Origin: Prevotella sp.
GTDB taxonomy: Bacteria; Bacteroidota; Bacteroidia; Bacteroidales; Bacteroidaceae
Assembly: GCA_017623335.1 (NCBI GenBank)
Contig: JAGAPI010000029.1
Location: forward strand, 1 to 12,013
Direction of reading: 5' to 3'
Length of the DNA: 12,013 bases
Of the stretch, positions 1 to 5,305 are shown piece after piece. The stretch's first letter is position 1; each line of letters starts with the position of its first letter. The notes under the pieces are model-generated. The model was not told the origin of the DNA. It made no database searches and saw only the letters and a list, made by a program, of their open reading frames with translations. Position numbers and translations under genes: made by a program.

Positions 1-101
1 CCGTCGATGATTGTTTCGTTTGCGATGATGTTGCCGGATGTTGCGGCATGTGTGTTGCACAGGCAAATAGCCAATGAAATGAATGATAAGTATCTTCTCA
101 T
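1..101 (-). CDS. Exported protein, N-terminal fragment (runs off the left edge)
   Basis: An open frame reads leftward from an ATG at 101-99 for 33 codons to the window edge without a stop. The N-terminus is a classic signal peptide: MRRY positive head, a hydrophobic stretch (LSFISLAICL), then CNTHA followed by ATSG, so signal peptidase I could cut after THA near residue 19. The mature start (ATSGNIIANETIID) is not a family I recognise, so no function is given. The leader is A/T-rich (AAATTTAAATTA before the ATG), as is usual in Bacteroidota. Support beyond the frame itself comes from the well-formed sigma-54 promoter about 60 bases upstream on the same strand. The reading is inferred from a short fragment; the protein could be a periplasmic, outer-membrane or secreted protein. 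Confidence 0.65.
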   Translation of the reverse strand, partial: MRRYLSFISLAICLCNTHAATSGNIIANETIID

Positions 102-163
102 TAATTTAAATTTTTATTTGTTTGTTCTGTTTATACGTTGTTCTTTGTTCTGCCTTTTCTATC

Positions 164-179
164 TGCAATATCTGTGCCA
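164..179 (-). promoter_or_regulatory. Sigma-54 (-24/-12) promoter for the leftward exported-protein gene
   Basis: Read on the minus strand the site is TGGCACAGATATTGCA. It matches the sigma-54 consensus TGGCAC-N5-TTGCA, with the invariant GG and GC separated by exactly 10 bases. Transcription would start near 153, leaving a leader of about 50 bases before the ATG at 101. Sigma-54 promoters need an AAA+ activator bound upstream, and a matching operator lies at 245-260. The match is read directly from the sequence; use in the cell is inferred. Confidence 0.8.
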
Positions 180-185
180 TAAGTG

Positions 186-198
186 TAATGTTTTGATT
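186..198 (-). promoter_or_regulatory. IHF-like bending site between operator and sigma-54 promoter
   Basis: On the minus strand this reads AATCAAAACATTA, a full match to the enterobacterial IHF consensus WATCAA-N4-TTR. It lies between the operator and the -24/-12 element, where a bend would bring a bound activator to RNA polymerase. The region is A/T-rich, so chance matches are likely, and IHF/HU specificity in Bacteroidota is not well defined. Confidence 0.4.
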
Positions 199-223
199 GT
201 CAATGAATAAACATTTTGTATAG

Positions 224-260
224 AGTGTCCGCTTTTGAAACAAGTGTCCGAAAACGGACA
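224..260. promoter_or_regulatory. Probable activator operator: TGTCCG dyad plus an extra half-site
   Basis: A perfect dyad TGTCCG-AAAA-CGGACA spans 245-260. The flanked half-site AGTGTCCG occurs twice in direct orientation, at 224-231 and 243-250. Measured from the predicted sigma-54 start near 153, the dyad lies at roughly -92 to -107, the usual distance for an enhancer-binding activator of the NtrC family. It has no U-tract and does not look like a terminator. Which regulator binds cannot be told from this window. Confidence 0.6.
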
Positions 261-371
261 TTTGCCCGAATATTGAATTCTATTAAATAAGTGAACGGAA
301 AAACAGAAAATGGCTATAATTGTGAAGTTTTCTCCCTTTTTCTTTGCTCTTTCATTTTTTATTTGTATTTT

Positions 372-409
372 TGTCTCAATATCCTGATGAAAAAGGATGA
401 TTGGAGACA
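372..409. repeat. Nested inverted repeat upstream of ogt
   Basis: Two concentric arms are visible: TGTCTC (372-377) pairs with GAGACA (404-409), and inside it ATCCT (381-385) pairs with AGGAT (394-398). Internal spacers are 3 and 5 bases and the loop is 8 bases. It overlaps the -33 part of the predicted ogt promoter, so it could be an operator or an RNA hairpin on a longer transcript. No T-run follows on either strand, which argues against an intrinsic terminator. Confidence 0.4.
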
Positions 410-431
410 CATAGAAAATACAGTAAGTTTG
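400..431 (+). promoter_or_regulatory. Predicted ogt promoter (Bacteroidota -33/-7 type)
   Basis: The -7 box TAAGTTTG (424-431) fits TAnnTTTG exactly. A partial -33 box ATTG (400-403, three of four bases of TTTG) lies 20 bases upstream. The start codon of ogt follows 26 bases after the box. A second TAnnTTTG match, TAATTTTG at 440-447, has no -33 partner and is the weaker choice. Confidence 0.5.
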
Positions 432-457
432 CAAAATTATAATTTTGAATAAAAATA

Positions 458-967
458 ATGGACAAGAACGTAATCTGCGTTAAGCGCTATGCGGCACCGT
501 GTGGCGTGCTGCTGCTCGGCTCGTTTGGCGATAAACTGTGTCTGTGCGACTGGCAGGTGGAGAAGCACCGCGGCAATGTTGACCGTCGGCTGAAACGAAT
601 GCTGAAGGCGGAGCTGCAGGAAGGGACGACGGACGTGATAGAAAGGGCAGAGAAGCAGCTTAACGAGTATTTTGCAGGGCGGCGCAGGGAGTTTGACGTG
701 CCTCTGCTGTTTGTGGGCACCGACTTCCAGACACGGGTGTGGCGCGAACTGCTGAAAATACCTTTTGGCGCAACCATTTCCTACGGCGAGATGGCGCGGA
801 GAATGGGGTGCCCAAAATCCGTGCGTGCAGTGGCTAATGCCAACGGTGCCAACGCCATTTCCATCTTTGCACCCTGCCACCGCGTCATCGGCAGCGACAA
901 TTCGCTGACGGGCTACGGCGGTGGACTGGACGCCAAACGGACTCTGCTGGAACTGGAGAGGGCGTAG
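458..967 (+). CDS. ogt: Methylated-DNA--protein-cysteine methyltransferase
   Basis: Suicide DNA repair protein that moves a methyl group from O6-methylguanine (and O4-methylthymine) onto its own cysteine. The 169-residue length suits a stand-alone Ogt. Visible are the C-terminal helix-turn-helix region (about 88-135, with FQTRVWRELLKIPFGATISYGE), the recognition stretch SVRAVANANGANAISIF, and the active-site motif PCHRVIGS with nucleophile Cys140, followed by LTGYGGGLDAKRTLLELE. The N-terminal 80 residues are the less conserved ribonuclease-like domain. No zinc-binding Ada domain or AraC-type domain is fused, so it is a constitutive Ogt type and not Ada. The start is the ATG at 458, preceded by an A/T-rich leader and no Shine-Dalgarno sequence. 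It stands alone: 84 bases separate it from the next gene, which has its own promoter. Confidence 0.95.
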   Translation: MDKNVICVKRYAAPCGVLLLGSFGDKLCLCDWQVEKHRGNVDRRLKRMLKAELQEGTTDVIERAEKQLNEYFAGRRREFDVPLLFVGTDFQTRVWRELLKIPFGATISYGEMARRMGCPKSVRAVANANGANAISIFAPCHRVIGSDNSLTGYGGGLDAKRTLLELERA

Positions 968-997
968 CATAAAAAACATTAAAAAATCGTGTTATAT

Positions 998-1028
998 TTT
1001 GTCTTGTGCCCGCTTATTAGTAACTTTG
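998..1028 (+). promoter_or_regulatory. Promoter of the Fe-S assembly gene; part of a 60-base promoter module
   Basis: TTTG (998-1001), a 19-base spacer and TAACTTTG (1021-1028) give a full match to the Bacteroidota -33/-7 consensus. Transcription should begin a few bases after 1028, with a 20-25 base A-rich leader to the ATG at 1052. The stretch 969-1028 aligns without gaps to the dnaE promoter (11445-11386, minus strand) at 51 of 60 positions, including the spacer core CGCTTATT and the A-rich part upstream of -33. Confidence 0.8.
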
Positions 1029-1051
1029 TATGACATAAAACAAAACAAACG

Positions 1052-1372
1052 ATGACACAAGAAGAAAAGATAGAGATTCAAGAGAGGATTGTGGACGTGC
1101 TGCGCACGGTCTACGACCCTGAGATACCCGTGAACATTTATGAGCTGGGACTGATTTACCGCATAGAGGTGAACGACGACGGCGATGCAGAGGTGGACAT
1201 GACCTTCACTGCTCCGTCGTGCCCCGCTGCCGACTTTATCCTTGAGGACGTGCGCCAAAAGGTGGACGGCGTGACGGGTGTGCGTAATGCAAACATCAAC
1301 CTGGTGTTTGAACCCGTATGGGACCAGAGCATGATGAGCGAGGAAGCCCGCGTGGAGCTGGGATTTGATTAA
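1052..1372 (+). CDS. MIP18/DUF59-family Fe-S cluster assembly protein (SUF-associated, SufT/PaaD-like)
   Basis: A 106-residue single-domain protein of the MIP18 (DUF59) family, whose members help build or deliver iron-sulfur clusters. Family signatures are IVDVLRTVYDPEIPVNIYELGLIY (read as about residues 14-37, with the DPEIPVN turn and the YELGLIY strand) and TFTAPSCPAAD (about 51-61), which carries the conserved cysteine Cys57 thought to handle the metal or cluster. The C-terminal VWDQSMMSEEARVELGF is typical of the SUF-associated subgroup. No other suf gene is in the window, so its partners must be encoded elsewhere. It has its own promoter and probably shares a transcript with lpxH, which begins 13 bases later. 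The family is clear; the exact cluster target is not known. Confidence 0.88.
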   Translation: MTQEEKIEIQERIVDVLRTVYDPEIPVNIYELGLIYRIEVNDDGDAEVDMTFTAPSCPAADFILEDVRQKVDGVTGVRNANINLVFEPVWDQSMMSEEARVELGFD

Positions 1373-1385
1373 TGGCAACAAAGAT

Positions 1386-2153
1386 ATGAACAAATCTGTG
1401 TTTTTCATCAGCGACGCCCATCTGGGCTCGTGGGGCATTGAGCACGGCAGAATGCAGGAGCGCCGCCTTGTGAGGTTTCTCGACAGCATAAAGCACCGCG
1501 CCTCGGCAGTGTATCTGCTCGGCGACATGTTTGATTTCTGGTATGAGTGGCGCTATGCGGTGCCAAAAGGCTACACGCGGTTTCTCGGCAAGCTGTCGGA
1601 GCTTACCGACATGGGCGTAGAGGTGCATTACTTCACCGGCAACCACGACATCTGGATGTACGGCTACTTGGAGAGCGAGTGTGGGGTGACGCTCCATCGC
1701 GAGCCAGTGACCATGGAAATTTACGACAAGGTGTTCTTCCTTGCCCACGGCGATGGACTGGGCGACCCTGACAGAAAGTTCAAGCTCATCCGCGCGGTGT
1801 TCCACAACCGCCTGTGCCAGCACCTGTTCTCTATGCTGCACCCGCGCTGGTCGATGTGGTTCGGTCTCACTTGGGCAAAGCACAGCCGCCTGAAGCGCGC
1901 CGACGGTAAGGAGCCGCCATACAGCGGTGAGAACAAGGAGCACCTTGTGCTCTTTGCCAAGGACTATATGAAGACACACCCCAATGTGGACTACTATATC
2001 TTCGGTCACCGCCACATTGAGCTTGACCTGATGCTGTCCAAAAAGGTGCGCATGATGATTCTCGGCGATTGGGTGAGCCAGTTCACCTACGCCGTGTTCG
2101 ACGGCGAGCGTATGTTCCTCGGCGAATACGAGGAGGGCGTATCGGAGTTTTAG
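1386..2153 (+). CDS. lpxH: UDP-2,3-diacylglucosamine diphosphatase (lipid A synthesis)
   Basis: Calcineurin-like metallophosphoesterase that splits UDP-2,3-diacylglucosamine into lipid X and UMP at the inner face of the cytoplasmic membrane, the fourth step of lipid A synthesis. With the ATG at 1386 the protein has 255 residues. The metal-binding blocks are all present and in order: SDAHLG (D10, H12), GDMFDFW (D47, D50), GNHD (85-88), HGDG (121-124) and GHRH (207-210). The tryptophan/arginine-rich cap between the fourth and fifth blocks fits the LpxH group. An upstream TTG in the same frame (1365) would overlap the previous gene and add seven residues before MNKSVFFISDAHLG; it is rejected because the beta strand of this fold begins right at the ATG. 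Only 13 bases separate it from the Fe-S gene, so the two are probably co-transcribed. Confidence 0.9.
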   Translation: MNKSVFFISDAHLGSWGIEHGRMQERRLVRFLDSIKHRASAVYLLGDMFDFWYEWRYAVPKGYTRFLGKLSELTDMGVEVHYFTGNHDIWMYGYLESECGVTLHREPVTMEIYDKVFFLAHGDGLGDPDRKFKLIRAVFHNRLCQHLFSMLHPRWSMWFGLTWAKHSRLKRADGKEPPYSGENKEHLVLFAKDYMKTHPNVDYYIFGHRHIELDLMLSKKVRMMILGDWVSQFTYAVFDGERMFLGEYEEGVSEF

Positions 2154-2171
2154 TACCAAAGAGTTAAGAAT

Positions 2172-2202
2172 ATTGGCGGTTGAGATAATTGTTATACTTT
2201 TG
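2172..2202 (+). promoter_or_regulatory. Predicted porW promoter, nearly touching the start codon
   Basis: The -7 box TACTTTTG (2195-2202) is a full match to TAnnTTTG, with a partial -33 box ATTG (2172-2175) 19 bases upstream. The box ends only 7 bases before the ATG at 2210, so a transcript from it would have almost no leader. Either porW is expressed from a near-leaderless mRNA, or this site is fortuitous and porW is read through from lpxH. Confidence 0.5.
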
Positions 2203-2209
2203 CATTAGA

Positions 2210-5200
2210 ATGAAACGTTGCGCAAGGCTATATAATATAATAAGGTGTAGTGTAGTGCTGGTGGCTATTGCCGGCATTATGGGCTGCTCTGCGCAGAAGA
2301 ACACGGCAGGTAGCCGCTGGTGGCAGTCGTTCACGGCGCGCTACAATACTTATTACAATGGTAGTGAGGCGTTTATAGAGGGAGCTGAGGCACAGGAGAA
2401 AGGCAATGAAGACAACTTTACGGAAATGATTCCGCTATATGCCGTGGGTAACAAAAAGACCTGTGACATTGGCAAAAGTAACTTTACGAGAGCGATAGAA
2501 AAATCGGAGAAGGCGATAAAGCAGCACAGCATAAAGCGCCGCCCGCAGTGGAACAAGAGCCGCCGCAAAACCGCCAAGGATATAGAATGGCTGGGACGCC
2601 GTGAGTACAACCCGTTTCTTTGGAGGGCATGGCTGCTTCTGGGAAAGTCACAGTTTATGTCGGGACAGTTTGAGGAGGCTGCCGCAACATTCTCATATAT
2701 GTCGCGCCTTTACGCCACCCAGCCTGCCATCTACGGCATAGCCCGTGCCTGGCTTGCAAAGAGCTATTGCGAGCTTGACTGGGTGTATGATGCTGAGGAT
2801 GTGCTGCGCAACCTTCGCCGTGACAGCATACACTACAAGGCACAGGCAGATGTAGACTATGCTCTGTGCAGCTATTATCTGCATAGCGGACAGTATAGCG
2901 ATGCCGCTGCATATCTTGCAAGGGTGATAAAGCATGAGCGCCGCAATAAGCAAAAGGCGCGCGAGTGGTATCTCATGGGGCAACTTCAGCAACGGCTTGG
3001 CAACAACGCTGCTGCATATAAGGCATACGGCAGGGTGATAAGGCTCAATCCGCCGTATAATACAGAATTTAATGCCCGTATTGCACAAACAGAAGTTATG
3101 GCAAAGGGACGGTCGAAGCAGATGATAAGCCGTCTGCGCCGTATGGCTGCCAACGACAACAACAAGGACTATCTCGACCAAGTGTATTATGCCATTGGAA
3201 ACATCTATATGGCGGAAAAAGACACCGCATCTGCCATTGCCGCATACGAGAAAGGCAATGAGAAAGCCACACGCAGCGGGGTGGAGAAGGGCGTGCTGCT
3301 CTTGACATTGGGAAATATTTATTGGGAGAAGGAACGCTACTCCGATGCTCAGCGGTGCTACACTGAGGCAATTGGCATGCTTGACAAGGAGCGCAAGGAT
3401 TATGAACAGCTTACTGAGCGTTCAAAGGTACTCGACGAGCTGGTGCCTCACACTGAGGCGGTGCATCTGCAGGATTCTCTACAGACACTTGCAAAGATGC
3501 CGGAGGCTGAGCGGCTGCAGGCCATCGACCGTGTGATTGAGGCACTGAAAAAGAAAGAGAAGGAGGAACGCTTAGCAAGAGAGGCGGCCGAAGCCGAGCA
3601 GATGGCTGCCGAGCAGGGGGCTATGGGCAATACACAACCCCAAAATTCCAACTCCCAAGCTCCAACCTCCACGCAGAACGCAGGTATGCAGAGCGGTGAG
3701 TGGTATTTTTACAATCCCCTGGCTGTGAGCCGTGGAAAGACACAGTTTCAACAGATGTGGGGTAAGCGCCCCAATGAGGACAACTGGCAGCGCAGCAACA
3801 AGACCGTGGTGGCGGAAATAAATGAAGAATTAAAAATGAAGACTGCGGAGCTGATGAGCTTGCGAACTAATGAAGAATCGGAGGCGGAGGATGAAACACT
3901 GAACACTGCCAACGACAGCACAGAACACTCCGCACAGAGCACAGAACACTCCACACTTTCTGGCGACTCCACTGCCAATGACCCTCATAACCGTGAGTAT
4001 TATCTGGCGCAGATACCGTTTAGCGAAGAGCAGATGACGGCGAGCAATGCCATAATAGAAGAGGGACTGCTGAACTCCGGGATAATTTTCAAGGATAAGC
4101 TCGACAATCTCGGTAAGGCAGAGCAGATGCTCACCCGTCTCACCACCCAATATCCTGAATATGAGAGAAACGATGAGGCTTGGTATCATCTTTTCCTGCT
4201 CTATTCTCGTCGTGGCAACACCGACATGGCGGCACAGTGTGTCTCAAGGCTTGAGACTGGTTATGCCGAAAGCGAGTGGACACAGACGGTCACCAATCCG
4301 TATTTTGCAGACAACGCACGCTTTGGAGTGCATCTTGAAGACTCGCTCTATGCCGCCACATATCAGGCGTTCAAGGACAGTCGCCACGCTGAGGTCTATG
4401 CCAACGCAAGGGTTTCCGATGAGCGTTTCCCGCAGGGAGAGAACCGTCCTAAGTTCATATTCATCAACGCCATAACCCTGCTCAACGACGGCGATGCGGC
4501 AGGCTGTGTCGAGAAACTGAAGACTGTGGTGGAGAAATATCCCGAGAGCGAGGTTACGGAGATGGCGGGCATGATAGTCAAGGGCATTCAAGAGGGACGT
4601 CCGTTGCATGGTGGCAAGTTTGACATAGGCAATATCTGGGAACGTCGCTCTACTGTGCTGGCTGTGACCGATTCCGTCAGCGCCGACACTCTTTCGGTGG
4701 ATGTCAACACCGATTATGTGTTTGTGCTGGCATACGATTCCGACAGCATTGACCAAAACAAGATGCTTTATGAGATGGCGCGCTATAATTTCACAAGCTT
4801 CATGGTTCGCGATTTCAATATCGAAATTGATAATGACAACGGCATAAGCCGAATGATCGTTTCAGGATTCCTAAGTTACGATGAGGCTCTGCAGTATGTG
4901 CGCCGTCTGTATTCGCCGGAAGGAATAGGTGATAAACTTGAAGGCTGCCGCAGGATAATAATAAGCAAGAGCAACCTGAAATTGCTCGGCACAAGATACA
5001 GCTATAAGGACTATGAACTGTTCTTTGAAAAAGAGCTTGCGCCGCTGCCGGAGAATAAGCTGCCGCTACTAAACGAGCCAGAGGAAAATGAAGAATTAAG
5101 AATTAAGAATGAAGAATCAGAGGGCAGTGGCGTGGGTTATCCGGAGTATAAGGAAGGCGGTAATTCTGATGATTCCAGCCAGTCAGACGATTCTGACAAG

Positions 5201-5290
5201 TCTGACCCGTCCGACGTGTCAGAAGAGCCTGAAACCGACGACACTCCGCAGAACACAACGATAGACTTTGACGATGACTTTTACAGATAA
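2210..5290 (+). CDS. porW: Type IX secretion system TPR lipoprotein, PorW/SprE family
   Basis: Large lipoprotein of the PorW/SprE family, needed for type IX secretion in Bacteroidota and thought to act in the periplasm beside the outer-membrane ring. With the ATG at 2210 it has 1026 residues. A lipoprotein signal is clear: charged head MKRCAR, hydrophobic core, lipobox IMGC with Cys26. TPR-like helices follow (about 135-400 and 620-800, e.g. FEEAAATFSYMSRLY, PEYERNDEAWYHLFLLYSRRG). A charged coiled coil (about 430-466) leads to the family hallmark GEWYFYNPLAV...FQQMWGKRPNEDNWQRSNK (about 496-531). The C-terminal 840-945 part resembles the family's terminal domain, then an acidic Ser/Asp tail. 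Low-complexity linkers at 474-490, 536-590 and 955-1010 contain repeat-like DNA. An upstream TTG at 2189 in frame is rejected because it would sit within the promoter and weaken the signal peptide. porX follows after 15 bases. Confidence 0.85.
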   Translation: MKRCARLYNIIRCSVVLVAIAGIMGCSAQKNTAGSRWWQSFTARYNTYYNGSEAFIEGAEAQEKGNEDNFTEMIPLYAVGNKKTCDIGKSNFTRAIEKSEKAIKQHSIKRRPQWNKSRRKTAKDIEWLGRREYNPFLWRAWLLLGKSQFMSGQFEEAAATFSYMSRLYATQPAIYGIARAWLAKSYCELDWVYDAEDVLRNLRRDSIHYKAQADVDYALCSYYLHSGQYSDAAAYLARVIKHERRNKQKAREWYLMGQLQQRLGNNAAAYKAYGRVIRLNPPYNTEFNARIAQTEVMAKGRSKQMISRLRRMAANDNNKDYLDQVYYAIGNIYMAEKDTASAIAAYEKGNEKATRSGVEKGVLLLTLGNIYWEKERYSDAQRCYTEAIGMLDKERKDYEQLTERSKVLDELVPHTEAVHLQDSLQTLAKMPEAERLQAIDRVIEALKKKEKEERLAREAAEAEQMAAEQGAMGNTQPQNSNSQAPTSTQNAGMQSGEWYFYNPLAVSRGKTQFQQMWGKRPNEDNWQRSNKTVVAEINEELKMKTAELMSLRTNEESEAEDETLNTANDSTEHSAQSTEHSTLSGDSTANDPHNREYYLAQIPFSEEQMTASNAIIEEGLLNSGIIFKDKLDNLGKAEQMLTRLTTQYPEYERNDEAWYHLFLLYSRRGNTDMAAQCVSRLETGYAESEWTQTVTNPYFADNARFGVHLEDSLYAATYQAFKDSRHAEVYANARVSDERFPQGENRPKFIFINAITLLNDGDAAGCVEKLKTVVEKYPESEVTEMAGMIVKGIQEGRPLHGGKFDIGNIWERRSTVLAVTDSVSADTLSVDVNTDYVFVLAYDSDSIDQNKMLYEMARYNFTSFMVRDFNIEIDNDNGISRMIVSGFLSYDEALQYVRRLYSPEGIGDKLEGCRRIIISKSNLKLLGTRYSYKDYELFFEKELAPLPENKLPLLNEPEENEELRIKNEESEGSGVGYPEYKEGGNSDDSSQSDDSDKSDPSDVSEEPETDDTPQNTTIDFDDDFYR
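3638..3671 (+). repeat. Pyrimidine/CCAA-rich low-complexity insert in porW
   Basis: The stretch CCCCAAAATTCCAACTCCCA plus AGCTCCAACCTCCA encodes the linker QPQNSNSQAPTST. Three CCAA(C) steps follow one another (TTCCAACTCCCAAGCTCCAACCTCC), and the base make-up differs sharply from the flanking coding sequence. It lies just before the conserved EWYFYNP block, in a region that can vary without harm. Confidence 0.45.
3822..3878 (+). repeat. AATGAAGAAT-type A-rich repeat copies in porW
   Basis: AATGAAGAATTAAAAATGAAG begins at 3821 and a second AATGAAGAAT lies at 3869-3878. The same decamer appears twice more at 5087-5117. These encode NEELKMK and TNEES in a low-complexity linker after the conserved tryptophan-rich block. 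Such A-rich words are common as dispersed intergenic repeats in Bacteroidales genomes, as I recall them. Confidence 0.45.
3917..3952 (+). repeat. 21-base tandem repeat in porW (AGCACAGAACACTCC)
   Basis: AGCACAGAACACTCC occurs at 3917-3931 and again at 3938-3952, a period of 21 bases that keeps the frame and encodes STEHSAQ-STEHSTL. A weaker related word (CTGAACACTGCC) precedes it at about 3899. The array is a candidate for copy-number change without frameshift. Confidence 0.6.
5087..5117 (+). repeat. AATGAAGAATTAAGAATTAAGAAT-type repeat in the porW tail
   Basis: A run of 31 bases built only from the words AATGAAGAAT, TAAGAAT and TAAGAAT encodes ENEELRIKNEES. It reads as an open frame because TAA stops fall out of phase. 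The word family is the same as at 3821-3878. It sits at the junction between the folded C-terminal domain and the acidic Ser/Asp tail. Confidence 0.55.
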
Positions 5291-5305
5291 AACAGCAGTG
5301 AATAT

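Noticed and set aside
7..210. Plus-strand frame of 67 codons at the left edge
   Set aside because: It lies opposite a better-supported minus-strand gene start and its sigma-54 promoter, has no recognisable domain, and its cysteine/leucine-rich tail looks like translated A/T-rich intergenic DNA.
245..260. TGTCCG-AAAA-CGGACA as an intrinsic terminator
   Set aside because: The stem is only 6 pairs and neither side has a T-run; its distance from the sigma-54 promoter fits an operator better.
159..434. Minus-strand frame of 91 codons between the exported-protein gene and ogt
   Set aside because: It covers the sigma-54 promoter, the IHF-like site, the operator and the ogt promoter, and shows no domain.
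440..447. Second -7 box TAATTTTG just upstream of ogt
   Set aside because: No -33 box at the proper distance; the box at 424-431 is better placed.
437..979. Long minus-strand frame across ogt (180 codons)
   Set aside because: Shadow of ogt; the plus-strand protein carries the PCHRV active site and full family pattern.
1296..2159. Long minus-strand frame opposite lpxH (287 codons)
   Set aside because: Shadow of lpxH, which has all metal-binding motifs on the plus strand; the opposite frame is open because of codon bias.
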